Shown here: positions 12,244 to 12,500 of the stretch, piece by piece
Numbering within the stretch: the stretch's first letter is position 1
Layout of the letters: each line of letters starts with the position of its first letter
Origin: CAWDLX01 sp046728155
GTDB lineage: Bacteria > Actinomycetota > Actinomycetes > Mycobacteriales > Micromonosporaceae
Assembly: GCA_046728155.1 (NCBI GenBank)
Contig: JBKPDY010000097.1
Coordinates: forward strand, 1-12,500
Reading direction: 5' to 3'
DNA: 12,500 bases
Notes under the pieces: generated by a model
Told to the model about the DNA's origin: nothing
The model's input: only the letters and a program-made list of their open reading frames with translations
The model's database searches: none
Program-made: the position numbers and the translations under genes

Positions 12244-12500
12244 CTACTCCCAGGCGTTGAGGCGCTTGTCGTCCTCGTAGATTTCCTTGCACTCCGGGCA
12301 GATCGGGAAGCGCTGGGGGTCGCGCGAAGGGACCCAGACTTTCCCGCACAGGGCACGCACCGGCGTCCCCATGACCATCGCCTCGGTGATCTTGTTGGCC
12401 TCGGCGTAGTGCGAGAACCGCTCGTGATCGCCCTCTTCGACCCGCCAGTCGGTGCGTTCCTCCACCCGCTCCTCGAGCAGCGTGTGGCCGGTCTCTGGTG
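12244..12500 (-). CDS. DUF3039 domain-containing protein, partial at 5' end
   Basis: The last 84 residues are visible and the frame is open to the right edge. The core, GDHERFSHYAEANKITEAMV, then MGTPVRALCGKVWVPSRDP and FPICPECKEIYE, is the actinobacterial DUF3039 family (Rv2708c, from memory). Cysteines in ALCGK and CPEC, with the HERF/SHY histidines, suggest a metal-binding ribbon. An internal GTG at 12465 would give 73 residues, but family members usually have a longer N-terminus resembling the visible HTLLEERVEERTDW, so the start is probably just outside the window. Function unknown; it is usually near the sigA region. Confidence 0.9.
   Translation of the reverse strand, partial: PETGHTLLEERVEERTDWRVEEGDHERFSHYAEANKITEAMVMGTPVRALCGKVWVPSRDPQRFPICPECKEIYEDDKRLNAWE

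Overview
The window is high-GC DNA with many GTG starts, GGAGG-type ribosome sites and 4-bp ATGA/GTGA gene overlaps. Its gene content belongs to an actinobacterium, most likely a member of the Micromonosporaceae (Micromonospora/Salinispora group); the family assignment is inference from gene order and from the style of the intergenic repeats. Gene order closely follows the block Rv2690c-Rv2708c around sigA in Mycobacterium tuberculosis, as I remember it: APC permease, ceoB, ceoC, DUF3159, OB-fold protein, DUF3710, dut, DUF3093, DUF4193, cei, suhB, sigA, DUF3039. Differences are an extra 258-residue membrane-associated-looking protein between the DUF3093 and DUF4193 genes, and no ppgK between suhB and sigA.

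Bases 1-2995 hold a putative potassium-uptake module: a leftward permease with all the KimA-type K+/H+ residues, cut by the window edge, and a rightward pair of TrkA/RCK regulators (ceoB, ceoC) starting 135 bp away. Bases 3004-5480 hold a tightly packed leftward operon: dut, DUF3710, OB-fold protein, DUF3159. It begins in a 205-bp divergent region that carries a perfect 25-bp direct repeat duplicating the dut ribosome site and start codon; the other side of that region is a DUF3093 membrane protein with a leaderless-type promoter.

Bases 6164-9144 hold a leftward unknown protein, a leftward zinc-ribbon DUF4193 protein, a rightward Cei-type LytR_C envelope protein and a leftward inositol monophosphatase (suhB). 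Bases 9377-11356 hold the principal sigma factor (sigA/rpoD/hrdB), with a long Ala/Lys-rich N-terminal linker containing in-frame 18-bp and 36-bp tandem repeats. After sigA come 502 bp with no convincing gene but an unusual density of perfect hairpins. Then follow a small zinc-ribbon protein (DUF7455-like), a strong bidirectional terminator with a 13-bp stem, and the 3' part of a leftward DUF3039 gene that runs off the right edge.

There are no mobile elements, tRNA/rRNA genes or CRISPR arrays. The region is conserved core chromosome, not an accessory island. The points most worth follow-up are the KimA-like/CeoBC module, the hairpin-rich sigA-DUF7455 intergenic region, the sigA linker repeats and the duplicated dut start.
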